In this document: piece after piece, positions 1-10,875 of the stretch
Layout: each line of letters begins with the position of its first letter
How positions within the stretch are numbered: position 1 is the stretch's first letter
Origin: Branchiostoma floridae
Lineage: Eukaryota > Chordata > Leptocardii > Amphioxiformes > Branchiostomatidae
NCBI RefSeq assembly: GCF_000003815.2
Contig: NC_049994.1
Span: 13,193,039 to 13,253,038, forward strand
Length of the DNA stretch: 60,000 nucleotides
Reading direction: 5' to 3'
Program-made: the position numbers and the translations under genes
Notes under the pieces: generated by a model
Databases searched by the model: none
What the model was told of the DNA's origin: nothing
Seen by the model: the letters and a program-made list of their open reading frames with translations, nothing else

Positions 1-69
1 CACATCAGATGAAACAAATTTAAAAAAAACTTAATAATTGTCAGTAGCACAGATAAACCTATAGCTTAC

Positions 70-180
70 ATGATTCATTGTGTAATTGTATCCATCCGGG
101 TTGGTGACGGGAACAAAGTAAAAGTCCACTTTGTTCATCAGTTCAGTGATGTGTTCCACCAAACCATAATCTTCCAGCAA
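70..180 (-). CDS. Carboxypeptidase coding exon 7 (substrate pocket)
   Basis: The exon has 37 codons, phase 0, acceptor TAG 181-183 and donor GTAAGC 64-69. It includes KVDFYFVPVTNPDGYNYT, the conserved Asn-Pro-Asp-Gly region. The gene continues to the left, outside the window. Confidence 0.92.
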
Positions 181-3100
181 CTACAAGGGAAATACATTCG
201 CTTTGTAACATTTTCAAACATGTACTCAATTAGTGTTCCGAACCATACAGACTAGTCGATGTCACAAAAACATTTGATACGCTTAATAATGCAATGTTTT
301 CATCTCAATTGTAAATGTTCAAATCAATTTTTCTGAATCAGTGGAATCTGTACTTACGAACTTGATGTTGTAGAGCAGTGTTGCAGACACAATCCATTCC
401 CGGGAGTGGATCTGTCCCTCCAGGAAAACGGCAACCTTGTTGGTACCAGGAGCTCCCACCTGATTGGGGATACAGGTTTTAAATTACTCTAAGGACTTAA
501 AACTTCATTGATGAAAAAATTGAAAGCATCTAGAGTTTGTTTTTTAAATCATTCTTTTGTTAATGAAAAACATAATTTTACAGAAAGAAAATTATGGCAA
601 ACATACAAAAATAAAGACACACATGAGTAACAACAAAACTGAAACCTAAATTCCGAGAACAAAAGACTATGATCATAAAATCTCATGAGGACCCCTATTA
701 TTTTACAGAAAATAACAGAAATTAACTCGATAGGATGATAATTTTTTTTATGTACAACAGCTGGTGTGTTATGCCAAAGGGCGGTTATATAGATACAGAT
801 AGATACAGATGTAGTCTACCCCACTTCCCAATGTGGAAGTGGGTCATGTGGTATTACCCATTGAAATAATAATAAACTTCAAGGCAAAACGACAGACAAA
901 ATATTTTATGAGGACTGCGTTGGCTCTACCAAGAATCAGCTACAATGACAACAACAAGAAATGAGATTCTGAAGTACTCATGACCACAGCTGTAAGAAAG
1001 CAAAGTTGTGAAAGTGTGAAAACAACCGAATAGAGTACCCTAATTGCTTTGATATCCCGCCCCTCGTATGTGGAGCCGATATTGAAGAGAGTTGTCAGAC
1101 TTGGGTACTCATGAGCGAAGTTCTGCAGCTGCCTTATGATCTGTGAGGAAAGGTTACCATGACAGATTAGCCGCGCAGTGTGAGGTCAAAATAACCTGCT
1201 GATTAAATGTCACTGAATAAAGAGACTTTTTTTACACAACCATTGTTTTATTCACACTGACGTGAACCGGGATGAGGGGGGATACAGACTCAGCCATGTG
1301 TGGGACATTATTCTTAAGAAGTAGATGAATTGTTACATCTTTTCACCGTTAATTGACTTGTTACATCTTTTCACCGTTAATTGACACCTGTTATTGATGT
1401 TTTACACTCCTTTGCGTTTGGGACCGCATTGTAAATGTTTTGCATAAATCTGTCTGTACATATGTAAATACTTTACGTTTTGTGACCGCATCTGAACAGT
1501 GAGCAGCGACACCTGTCCTGCAGTACAATGTGAACCAGTCAGAATTGCCCTGAGGAAGGTGACAGACGGTCACCGAAACGTCGTTGTGAATAAAGCAATG
1601 GTTGTGTAAAAAGAGTCTCAGTCTTTATTCAGTGACGTACCAACCTGATGAAACTATTCACGGATGATTAAATGTCAGTTAGATATACTTCAAGCCAGAA
1701 GGCTGCCAGTGAGTGAGGAATGGAAACCTTGAAAGTCATTACAGACTAAAGCAATCTCCAGTATGATATTCAAAGTCAAACAAAAACAAAATCAAAAACA
1801 TATGTTGCCCCACATCAAACATTTTAATATATTAGCATGAAAGTTCATCTGTGTTGGTATAATATTACATTATGTTTTTTTATCATGAAACCCTGGCCTT
1901 ATGTGTTGAATGTGAAGTTCTCCTCAAAAGTTAGCCAAAATAGCACAACTATGGTTGGAAAACTATAATAGATAAGGTTGACTATTGCTTTGTTGTATAT
2001 GTTGTTTGGCAGGTTTATTGGTAGAGCTGTGGTCAATTATCATCAAGTCACACCATCATCATATACCGTAACAGTAGTAATACTCATGGAAAGTATGTGT
2101 TTCCAACTGTTCCTACCTCCTCATAGTTATTGTACTCATCGAAGATATCGCCTTTCAAAGTTGACGTTTGGTTGTTGATAAGTTGTTGAAGGTCGTCAAT
2201 CATCACCTGGACAGTCATGTGAAAAAACAGAGGTCAATCTACATATAATTGGATGATATACAACTGCTACAGTACCAAATCTCGAAATAGCTCGAAGGAA
2301 GCCTGTGTGATACAACTTTCGAACTTGTGTGATACGGAAAGTTATCACCCGGTCCAGAACACCTGTATCAAACTTTTTCGCGTCACAGGTATGACATAAT
2401 AGCTGTTACAGCATAATTTTATGAACAATGAAAGGTTTGTGATAAAAGTACAGTACTAACTGTAAATGCAGAAACTTTCGCGGTGATTTAATGTTCGCGG
2501 TAATTGATTACAGTGCATGGTGCTGCTGCGAAGTTAAAACTACCTTGAAAAGTTGTTTTTCCCCGCTACGGCAAAATTAAACCCCCGCGAACTTAAATGC
2601 ATGTACAGTAAGCCCCCTACCGTGTACTGTATTCCAGTGTTGCCCAACAGTTTCTTCATGTGCGTGAGGAGGTCCTTGGGGACACGCACATCCACAGGGC
2701 GGGACAGACCACCTGGGCGCTTCCAGAAGTCCAGCTGAAATGTTACAAAGTTTGGTCATCATACCTCACATAAGAAGAAGACCTTTATCCTCCTACGCAG
2801 GGACATCCAACAGCGAGACCGCCTGTCTGGATGTACCCTGCTTTCTCAACCATCAGTTTTAGTTCCTGTGGATGTCCCCCCCAAACCAGCTGTCAGCCAA
2901 TTAGAGAATAGGCCTTTCAAAAGAGGTCTCACATAAGGTCATAAATATTCAAGCAGGGCTGTCAGGAACTAAGAGTGACGGTTGAGAAAGCAGGGTACAT
3001 CCAGACAGGCGGTCTCGCCGTTGAATGTCCCTGCGTAGGAGTATACTACACACTTGTAATGGATACAATGTGTGGTAACTTGTACATTCCAAAGATATTA

Positions 3101-4658
3101 ACTACATGATTTGCTAATATCTAACAATTCTAAGGGACTAATCTATTTTATTAATGGTTAAAGTATAAACAATTGATTATATGCAGTCATATTGCTTATA
3201 TCATAATGATAGATGGAATCACCTATCTTACACAAGTTAAAACATATTAATCAATGACCAAATGCGCGACTAACAAATAACAAATTGAAACAGGTCCATC
3301 TTCATTCCAATATGCTCATGGAGGAAACAAAGAAACAGCAGCAAGAATTCCAGAATTATGAGGAGTGTTAAAACTAAAGTGTGAGGTTGAACAGTCTCTG
3401 CCTTACGTTTTGTAAGCACCTACCCTGGCTTCTGTCATCTCCAGCTTCACCAGTTCCTGAAGTTGGTGCTCATCTTTAGGAAAAATTCGCAGGACTTGTT
3501 CTCTGAGATGATAAAGAAATGACTCTGAATCTGTTACAGTTATCACAAACTCTCCTTAATTATGCAGGTACTGTAAATGCAGTAACTTTTGCAATGGTTT
3601 AGATCTAGAGTTCGCGGTTTTCGCAATTGCCTCTTCATCGCGAACTTAAAACCACCGCGAACATTTTTCCATGGCAGTAAGAGACTACAGAGCATGGTGT
3701 TACCGCTAAATGTCCCTTTTCGCGCAACCACGAAATTAACTCCCTGGGAACTTAAATGCAATCCATTATATAGAATGATATTGTATACAATCATGTAGAC
3801 AATGACTGGGGCCTTAACCTTAAAAGTTTGTAGCTGGCATGCAAAAAAAGGCGTGCGGGGAATATACTACATTATATTATACGGTTATTTCCAAAGGAAG
3901 TATTATATTTTATCTTAAAGTTTGAATTTATCCTTTAAGTTAATAAAATATGATGTATTATATCTTTCCATATAGGGAAGTAGTTATATTGGTAGAGAAT
4001 AAATATGAAGAAATATGTATGTGTCACACAATATCAGACAATTCCGCACCAGGACAATTCCGCACCAGGACAATTCGGCCCCTGGGGGCCATAACTATAT
4101 TTTTTTAGTCCAAAAAGAGCCAAAAGTCCCAAAATTAAACATTCCACAGTGGTGTATGCCAAAAATTTGAATGAAGGACGAAATTTACTGGCAAATAGGC
4201 CATGCAATTAAACGGCTTCTACTGTACATTGTACATGAAATATATACCCAAGGCATCCCTTTGCTGAATTTCAGCAGATCAGGTCATTTTGTTGTGATAC
4301 CATTAGGCACAGGGACTAAAATAATACTTGTCCCACGCAACTTTATCCCCAAATTCAGGCCATTGGTTACAAGGGTATATGAGATAAAAAATATACGTTT
4401 TTTTGTATAAAATTTGTGAAAAATTCCAAACTTAGACATTTTTGAAGGTGGGTGTCCTACGGGCATATGCAAGGTGCTGCCAAATTGTTCCAGGCCAGGG
4501 GGCGAATCGTCCTGGCCCAGGGGTCGAATCATCCTGCAAGGTACCGAATTGGCCTGGTGCCTAAATTGTCCTGAATTTTTTTTTACCGTCACTTACCCAT
4601 CAAAGCGCTTAATAGCTGAGGCCACAGTGATGGTAAACAAAAGCAGCAGAACCTTCAT
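70..4658 (-). CDS. Secreted metallocarboxypeptidase A/B-like (M14), 5' seven coding exons, partial gene
   Basis: Seven exons on the minus strand join in frame with GT/AG borders: 4597-4658, 3424-3502, 2621-2734, 2117-2206, 1039-1140, 358-459 and 70-180. Together they give 220 residues. Residues 1-15 (MKVLLLLFTITVASA) are a signal peptide. Residues 21-110 or so match the procarboxypeptidase propeptide, with EQVLRIFP, LDFWKRP and VDVRVPKD. The catalytic domain starts near residue 112; GQIHSREW gives the zinc ligands H167 and E170 (HxxE), and VTNPDGY near 208-214 is the conserved substrate-pocket region. The third zinc ligand and the catalytic Glu must lie on exons beyond the left edge, since exon 7 ends at a good donor (GTAAGC). 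The family is a secreted zinc exopeptidase made as a zymogen; A- versus B-type specificity cannot be set because the S1' residue is outside the window. Its 5' end faces the plus-strand repeat array. Confidence 0.93.
358..459 (-). CDS. Carboxypeptidase coding exon 6 (zinc-binding HxxE)
   Basis: The exon has 34 codons, phase 0, acceptor CAG 460-462 and donor GTAAGT 352-357. It carries GQIHSREW, the signature that supplies two of the three zinc ligands in M14 carboxypeptidases. Confidence 0.93.
760..812. repeat. Short dispersed repeat, copy 1 of 3
   Basis: CTGGTGTGTTATGCC, then AAGGGCGGTTATATAGATACAG. Related copies are at 4964-5024 and about 30626-30670. It lies in a carboxypeptidase intron. 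The family is unknown to me. Confidence 0.5.
1039..1140 (-). CDS. Carboxypeptidase coding exon 5 (start of catalytic domain)
   Basis: The exon has 34 codons in phase 0. The acceptor is a strong TTTCCTCACAG next to 1140. The donor GTACTC (1033-1038) is weak but keeps frame with exon 6. The peptide includes NFAHEYPSLTTLFNIGSTYE and GRDIKAIR, the usual IGxTYEGRxI region. Confidence 0.9.
1209..1636. mobile_element. Non-autonomous element with ~50-bp inverted ends and a hammerhead-like core
   Basis: The left arm 1209-1255 and right arm 1586-1636 are inverted copies, both containing TTTACACAACCATTG and the end GTCACTGAATAAAG. The 12-mer GATTAAATGTCA occurs at 1201-1212 and 1666-1677 and may be a target-site duplication. 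The interior 1550-1583 has a hammerhead-ribozyme-like order: CTGAGGA, a perfect 6-bp hairpin, then GAAAC. Such motifs are known in Penelope-like elements, so this may be a relic of one. It sits in a carboxypeptidase intron. Confidence 0.6.
1550..1583 (+). ncRNA. Hammerhead-like ribozyme core (possibly degenerate)
   Basis: Order seen: CTGAGGA (1550-1556), stem GGTGAC (1558-1563), loop AGACG, stem GTCACC (1569-1574), GAAA (1575-1578), then CGTCG. The canonical core is CUGAUGA-stem II-GAAA, so one core base (U to G) differs and activity is doubtful. Stems I and III were not confidently paired. Confidence 0.35.
2117..2206 (-). CDS. Carboxypeptidase coding exon 4 (end of propeptide, activation segment)
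   Basis: The exon has 30 codons, phase 0, acceptor CAG 2207-2209 and donor GTAGGA 2111-2116. It begins VMIDDLQQLI, matching the family's MIxDxQxL motif. The Lys in STLKGDIFDEYN is a possible activation cleavage site; that is inference. Confidence 0.9.
2458..2610. mobile_element. MITE-like element, TACTGTAAATGCA family, copy 1
   Basis: The left end is CTGTAAATGCAGAAAC and the right end is GCATGTACAGTA, so the ends are inverted copies (TACTGTAnATGCA). The interior is rich in TTCGCGG/CCGCGAA. A second copy is at about 3569-3760. It abuts the donor of carboxypeptidase exon 3. Confidence 0.6.
2621..2734 (-). CDS. Carboxypeptidase coding exon 3 (propeptide)
   Basis: The exon has 38 codons, phase 0 at both ends, acceptor CAG 2735-2737 and donor GTAGGG 2615-2620. 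It encodes LDFWKRPGGLSRPVDVRVP and on to GIQYT, typical of the procarboxypeptidase activation domain. A MITE-like element ends only about 10 bases past the donor, so an insertion lies very close to the splice site. Confidence 0.91.
2790..3041. mobile_element. Foldback MITE with ~80-bp terminal inverted repeats
   Basis: The left arm 2790-2870 and right arm 2963-3041 are near-perfect inverted copies, starting CTCCTACGCAGGGACAT; the outer 62 bases differ at only two positions. The ~90-base centre is unique. The element is flanked by TA-rich sequence. It has no coding capacity and lies in the intron between carboxypeptidase exons 2 and 3. Confidence 0.85.
3424..3502 (-). CDS. Carboxypeptidase coding exon 2 (propeptide)
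   Basis: The acceptor CAG is at 3503-3505 and the donor GTAGGT at 3418-3423. The exon completes a Gly codon and encodes 26 residues beginning EQVLRIFPKDEHQLQEL, the start of the propeptide fold. It ends in phase 0. Confidence 0.9.
3569..3760. mobile_element. MITE-like element, TACTGTAAATGCA family, copy 2
   Basis: It starts TACTGTAAATGCAGTAAC, has an interior with repeated CGCGAAC/GTTCGCGG, and ends GGAACTTAAATGCA. It is related to 2458-2610. It lies upstream of exon 2 on the minus strand, within intron 1. Confidence 0.6.
4038..4575. mobile_element. Non-autonomous element with GGACAATTC-rich inverted ends
   Basis: The left end repeats AATTCCGCACCAGGACAATT and then CAATTCGGCCCCTGG. The right end (4475-4575) carries the reverse-complement motifs CAGGCCAGGGGCGAAT-like and TGGTGCCTAAATTGTCCTG. 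It fills most of carboxypeptidase intron 1 and ends about 20 bases from the exon 1 donor. The interior ORFs look accidental. Confidence 0.55.
4597..4658 (-). CDS. Carboxypeptidase coding exon 1 (signal peptide)
   Basis: This exon holds the ATG (4658) and 20 codons, MKVLLLLFTITVASAIKRFD, ending in phase 2 at a consensus donor GTAAGT (4591-4596). Eleven bases before the ATG is a good acceptor (T-run then AG at 4670-4671). A non-coding 5' exon further upstream is therefore possible, with this exon starting at 4669. Confidence 0.9.
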
Positions 4659-4963
4659 AGTGAAAGTACCTAAAAAACAAAATGATCAAGACACTGCAGG
4701 GACCACACCATCTCAATGTGAATGTTAACATGCAAAGTTTAAACACATTCTAAGGCCCATATGCTTTGAACAGAATGAGCTTATCATATAAAATATCATA
4801 TCATATAAACTAGACATCAATGTTCCTTGTACGAAGGCTAAAACAAGAACGATTCCAATTATTCTATAATTGGGCTATATGCTACATAGAAACCAAAAAT
4901 TATAAAACTGAACAGAACAGTTAAACACGAGGCAACAATTTGAAGCATCTGGTATTATTACGT

Positions 4964-5024
4964 AGCTGGTGTGTTACGCCGAAGGGCGGTTATACCGGCT
5001 ATATAGATACAGATACAGATATAT
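4964..5024. repeat. Short dispersed repeat, copy 2 of 3
   Basis: AGCTGGTGTGTTACGCCGAA, GGGCGGTTATA and ATAGATACAGATACAGAT, related to 760-812. It sits just before the tandem array. Confidence 0.5.
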
Positions 5025-6302
5025 ATAAACCAACGAAGGAGCGATGTATATCTGTTGGTCAGAATATGTCTTTTCTTGAGAAAGTCCAGAAACAAATGAA
5101 GGAGAAATTGAAGCTATGTTCTTTGCCTGTTGTGTGATAACTCTGACCAACCACGAAGCCTGAACCTAGCCCCTCCCGTGGGAATACCAAGATGGCTGTT
5201 TGAACAGTTCTGTCCTTGGAAGCGAGCAACAAGTGCCGAACAGTACACATGCCATAGTCTCATGTTTTTAGTCCTTGTGATGGGATGGATGGGCCAAAAA
5301 CACATTACGGATTTGGTGCACCAATGTGCCAACATCTGCTTCTGATACATGCCATGAAGGATTCTTTAACTGCCACAATGTGTCAAGATGTGTCCCCATG
5401 ATTCCGACATAAGTTGGACAACAACGTGTAGGATAGTCTGGCACTAAAAAAGCCTATGAGAACAGCCCATTTTTGTGACTGATTATCTTATAATTAGCCT
5501 GAACGCTAAGTGTCTTGCGAGCAGCAAGCGAGCAACAAGTTCCAAACAGTACACGTGCCATGGTCTCACATTTTTAGTCCATGTGATGGGAGTGGTTATG
5601 AAACAAAACTAGTCCAGAACAACAGCAACTAAATACACTGATATTCAAGGGGTCCCAGGGCCTCTACATGTGGCTTAATAATAAAATTATCAAAATGGCA
5701 AAAAAAAAACTTTACTATAAAGACTGGTCATGACCAGGCCTAAGGGAATCAGTAAAGAAAGTGTGGAAGCACTATGAACAGGTCCAGAAAAGCAGCAATT
5801 GGAACCATAGTATCAAGGTCACCCCGGGCCTGCACATGCCCTACTTAAAACAGACGTGAAAAAACATGAAGGCCAGAAAAATCCATGAAATATGGGTTTA
5901 CCATTCCCTCACGGAATTTGTATGTATGCGAGACAGCTTCATCTTTACCACCATTATTGATTGTGACACTTAACATCACTCTCTAACTAAATACATTGTA
6001 CAGAAGAGCAGCAACTTGCTTCACAGTTTTATTTAATGATTGTAGTCCGGGCCACATCATTTCCCATTATCTTCTTTAACAGTCTGAAACATCATACTCT
6101 TCAACTATGCCAGGCTACAGTAAATTCAAACATTTTAGAAATCCTCTCAGTCACAAGTACTGGCACAACGAGGTTGACCAAAACACACATCCGTCTATCA
6201 ACATTGCCCACTATATCAACTGCAGCAAAAATATAACTGTCTGTCAACAGGACAGTATCTGAAACAGAGATGCTAAACATGAGGCAACAATTTTAAAGCA
6301 AA

Positions 6303-7401
6303 GGGTACATACCAAGGATTTTGTCTCTGTCCACAAAGTAGAGAAGAGGGTGCTTCTAGAAATATGTGTTGTCTTGATGAGAAAATCAAGAAACGAATGC
6401 AGGAAAAATTGACTGTGTCCTTTGCCTATCAGGTGATAACTCTGACCAACCACGAAGCCTGAACCTAGCCCCTCCCGTGGGAATACCAAGATGGCTGTTT
6501 GGACAGTTCTCCTTCTAAGTGGGCAACAAGTGCTGAACTGTACACGTTTCATGGTCTCACGTTTTTAGTTCATATGATGGGACTAAAAACAGTTCAAAAC
6601 GTTCACTACTTCTTTAACTTTATATCCTACAATTGCAACGTTTTCAGCATTGCCCTCATCATTATGACGTTGAAGAAACAGGTACGATTGTAGTGAATCG
6701 GAATGGTTATGAAACTTTTACAAACTCATCTGGAACAACAGCAACTAAATAAACAGATATTCAAGGGGTCCCAGGGCCTGTACATGTGGCTTAATCTCAA
6801 AATGGCAAAAAACAGACTTATGTCATGACCAGGTCTGAGGGAATCAGTAAAGAAAGTGTGGAAGCACTATGAACAGGTCCAGAAAAGCAGCAATAGGAAC
6901 CATAGTATCAAGGTCACCCTGGGCCTGCACATGCCCTACTTAAAACTGACGTGAAAAAACATGAAGGCCAGAAAAATCCATGAAATATGGGTTTACCATT
7001 CCCTCACGGAATTTGTATGTATGCGAGACAGCTTCATCTTTACCACCATTATTGATTGTGACACTTAACATCACTCTCTAACTAAATACATTGTACAGAA
7101 GAGCAGCAACTTGCTTCACAGTTTTATTTAATGATTGTAGTCCGGGCCACATCATTTCCCATTATCTTCTTTAACAGTCTGAAACATCATACCCACTCTT
7201 CAACTATGCCAGGCTACAGTAAATTGAAACATTTTAGAAATCCTCTCAGTCACAAGTACTGGCACAACGAGGTTGACCAAGACACACATCCGTCTATCAA
7301 CATTGCCCACTATATCAACTGCAGCAAAAATATAACTGTCTGTCAACAGGACAGTATCTAAAACAGAGATGCTAAACATGAGGCAACAATTTTAAAGCAA
7401 A
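6303..7401. repeat. Array unit 2 (1099 bp)
   Basis: The unit runs from one GGGTACATACCAAGGA anchor to the next. It lacks the ~49-base insertion of units 3 and 4, as does unit 1. Confidence 0.8.
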
Positions 7402-8568
7402 GGGTACATACCAAGGAGTTTGTCTCTGTCCACAAAGTAGATGAGAGGGTGCTTCTAGAAATATGTGTTGTCTTGAGAAAATCAAGAAACGAATGATTGA
7501 TCCGAGAAATCGAAGCTATCTGTGTCCTTTGCCTGTCATGTGATAACTCTGGCCAACCACGAAGCCTGAACCTAGCTCCTCCCGTGGGAATACCAAGATG
7601 TCTGTTTGAACAGTTCTGTCGTTGGAAGCGAGCAACAAGTGCCGAACAGTACATGTTTCATGGTCTCACGTTTTTAGTCCATATGATGGGACTAAAAACA
7701 GTTCAAAACGTTCACTACTTCTGTTACTATATATCCTACAATTGCAACGTTTTCAGGATTGCCCTCACCGTCATGACATTGAAGAAACAGGTACGATTGT
7801 ATTGACTCGGAATGGTTATGAAATACAAACTCATCCAGAACAACAGCATTACTAAATAAACAGATATTCAAGGGGTCCCAGGGCCTGTACATGTGGCTTA
7901 ATCTCAAAATGGCAAAAAACAGACTTATGTCATGACCAGGTCTGAGGTAATCAGTAAAGAAAGTGTGGAAGCACCATCGTTACCACCACGCTGCTGTTAT
8001 CAGTGGTGTCACACATCACACTATGAACAGGTCCAGAAAAGCAGCAATAGGAACCATAGTATCAAGGTCACCCCGGGCCTGCACATGCCCTACTTAAAAC
8101 AGACGTGAAAAAACATGAAGGCCAGAAAAATCCATGAAATGCAGGTTTACCATTCCCTCACGGAATTTGTATGTAATGCGAGACAGCTTCATCTTTACCA
8201 CCATTGTTGATTGTGACACTAATGACATCACACTCTAACCACCGGGTAAATACAATGTACAGAAAAGCAGCAACTTGCTTCTGACACAGTTTTTAATGAT
8301 TGTAGTCCGGGCCACATCATTTCCAATTATCTTCTTTAACAGTCTGACACATCATACCCACTCTTCAACTATGCCAGGCTACAGTAAATTCAAACATTTT
8401 AGAAATCCTCTCAGTCACAAGTATACTGGCACAACGAGGTTGACCAAGACACACATCCGTCTATCAACATTGCCCACTATATCAACTGCAGCAAAAATAT
8501 AACTGTCTGTCAACAGGACAGTATCTAAAACAGAGATGCTAAACATGAGGCAACAATTTTAAAGAAAA
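7402..8568. repeat. Array unit 3 (1167 bp)
   Basis: Same anchor limits. It contains the extra block CACCATCGTTACCACCACGC near 7973 that is shared with unit 4. Confidence 0.8.
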
Positions 8569-9718
8569 GGGTACATACCAAGGATTTTGTCTCTGTCCAC
8601 AAAGTAGAGAAGACTGGGTGCTTCTTGAAATATGTGTTGTCTTGATGAGAAAATCAAGAAACGAATGCAGGAAAAATTGAAGCTATCTGTGTCCTTTGCC
8701 TATCAGGTGATAACTCTGACCAACCACGAAGCCTGAACCTAGCCCCTCCCGTGGGAATACCAAGATGGCTGTTTGGACAGTTCTGTCCTTCTAAGTGGGC
8801 AACAATTGCTGAACAGTACACGTGTCATGGTCTCACGTTTTTAGTCCATGTGATGGGACTAAAAACAGTTCAAAACGTTCACTACTTCTTTAACTATATA
8901 TCCTACAATTGCAACGTTTTCAGCATTGCCCTCACCGTCATGACATTGAAGAAACAGGTACGATTGTATTGACTCGGAATGGTTATGAAATACAAACTCA
9001 TCCAGAACAACAGCAACTAAATAAACAGATATTCAAGGGGTCCCAGGGCCTGTACATGTGGCTTAATCTCAAAATGGCAAAAAACAGACTTATGTCATGA
9101 CCAGGTCTGAGGGAATCAGTAAAGAAAGTGTGGAGGCACCATCGTTACCACCACGCTGCTGTTATCAGTGGTGTCACACATCACACTATGAACAGGTCCA
9201 GAAAAGCAGCATTGGAACCATAGTATCAAGGTCACCCTGGGCCTGCACATGCCCTACTTAAAACTGACGTGAAAAAACATGAAGGCCAGAAAAATCCATG
9301 AAATATGGGTTTACCATTCCCTCACGGAATTTGTATGTATGCGAGACAGCTTCATCTTTACCACCATTATTGATTGTGACACTTAACATCACACTCTAAC
9401 TAAATACATTGTACAGAAGAGCAGCAACTTGCTTCACAGTTTTATTTAATGATTGTAGTCCGGGCCACATCATTTCCCATTATCTTCTTTAACAGTCTGA
9501 AACATCATACTGATCTTCAACTATGCCAGGCTACAGTAAATTCAAACATTTTAGAAATCCTCTCAGTCACAAGTACTGGCACAACGAGGTTGACCAAGAC
9601 ACACATCCGTCTATCAACATTGCCCACTATATCAACTGCAGCAAAAATATAACTGTCTGTCAACAGGACAGTATCTGAAACAGAGATGCTAAACATGAGG
9701 CCACAATTTTAAAGCAAA
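8569..9718. repeat. Array unit 4 (1150 bp)
   Basis: Same anchor limits. It shares the insertion with unit 3, near 9133, which suggests the two units arose from one another. Confidence 0.8.
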
Positions 9719-10540
9719 GGGTACATACCAAGGAGTTTCTCTGTCCACAAAGTAGAGAAGACCGGGTGCTTCTAGAAATATGTGTTGTCTTGATGAGAAA
9801 ATCAAGAAACGAATGCAGGAAAAATTGAAGCTATCTGTGTCCTTTGCCTATCAGGTGATAACTCTGACCAACCAGGAAGCCTGAACCTAGCCCCTCCCGT
9901 GGGAATACCAAGATGGCTGTTTGGACAGTTCTGTCCTTCTAAGTGGGCAACAATTGCTGAACAGTACACGTGTCATGGTCTCACGTTTTTAGTCCATATG
10001 ATGGGACTAAAAACAGTATAAAATGTTGTGGACTACTTCTTCAACTATATATCCCACAATTGCAATGTTTTCAGCATTGCCCTCATCATTATGACATTGA
10101 TGAAAGAGGTACGACCTAAAGTTCAGAACAAAGGCATGTGTCCATTTCTCAAAGTTATCCGAGATATCAACTGTACCAAAAAGTAAACTGAACAAAACAT
10201 GAGGCTATAGCCTGAGAGACATCCGGGATAGTTTACTGCATGGGGCCTAGATAAGAGGATGTATATGCCCAAATTCTAGAACTTTGGGTTGGAATACCAT
10301 GGTGTCTGCTTGGACAGATTTGACCATCCCACCTGTGTCAGAATTGCGCCACACAGTGGACAGGTGAAAAGACTGGAATGCATAGTGTTTATGATGACCT
10401 AATACAGTATGCATATTTAATGCAGAAGCTTCATATTTCTTAATATGTGGTAAATGCTCAAATGCATGGTAGGGACTTCATATTGGAGCTTGACAGACTC
10501 CATAGATTCTGAGCCATTTACCCCAACCACAAGGTCACAT

Positions 10541-10875
10541 CAGGGCTGGACAAGTCCACTAGCCCTATTGTCACGGACAAGTGAAAATGCCAATCGGGCA
10601 AGCACATGTCCTACCCCACTTGCCTGATTGGGCAAGTTACATTTTTTTCCATTGAGTGAGATTTTGATATACTTGCTACTTTTTACAGTCATGGCATCAA
10701 GCATTGGTCAACAAGGAAAGTAGAGCCAATAACAAGAATTTCATCAATGGAAGTGAAAATACATAGGAAAATGTCATTAAAATTTCGGGCAACTGAAACG
10801 TTGGTTCGGGCAAGTAAATTTTTTATGTACTTGCCCGATAGGACAAGTGAATTTTAGAAAACTTATCCAACCCTG
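10541..10875. mobile_element. hAT-like MITE (CAGGGCTGGACAAGT ends)
   Basis: The left end CAGGGCTGGACAAGT and the inverted right end (CAGGGTTGGATAAGT on the minus strand) bound a 335-bp element. GGGCAAGT/ACTTGCCC motifs recur inside. CACAT flanks both sides (10536-10540 and 10876-10880) and may be part of a target duplication. CAGGG termini are typical of hAT elements; no transposase is present. Confidence 0.7.

Larger units (their letters stand above)
5041..10330. repeat. Tandem array of ~1.1-1.3 kb units, about 4.5 copies
   Basis: Several anchors recur in order. GGGTACATACCAAGGA is at 6303, 7402, 8569 and 9719. GGAATACCAAGATG-type sequence is at 5181, 6480, 7587, 8754 and 9902, with a decayed copy at 10291. 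The ATGATTGTAGTCCGGGCC block starts at 6036, 7131, 8296 and 9449. Periods are 1299 (first), then 1095-1167. Small indels shift the reading frame between copies, so the short ORFs inside are not conserved proteins. Each unit also holds diverged internal subrepeats (CAGCAACTAAATA... and CAGCAATAGGAACC..., each followed by GGGCCTG-ACATG). Units 3 and 4 share a ~49-base insertion (7973 and 9133 regions) missing from units 1 and 2. No transposase or transcript signal was seen. Confidence 0.88.

Noticed and set aside
6036-9652. Recurring short ORFs beginning MIVVRATSFPIIFFNSL in each array unit
   Set aside because: Indels shift the frame after about 20 residues in different units, so the reading frame is not conserved. 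They are shadows of the repeat.
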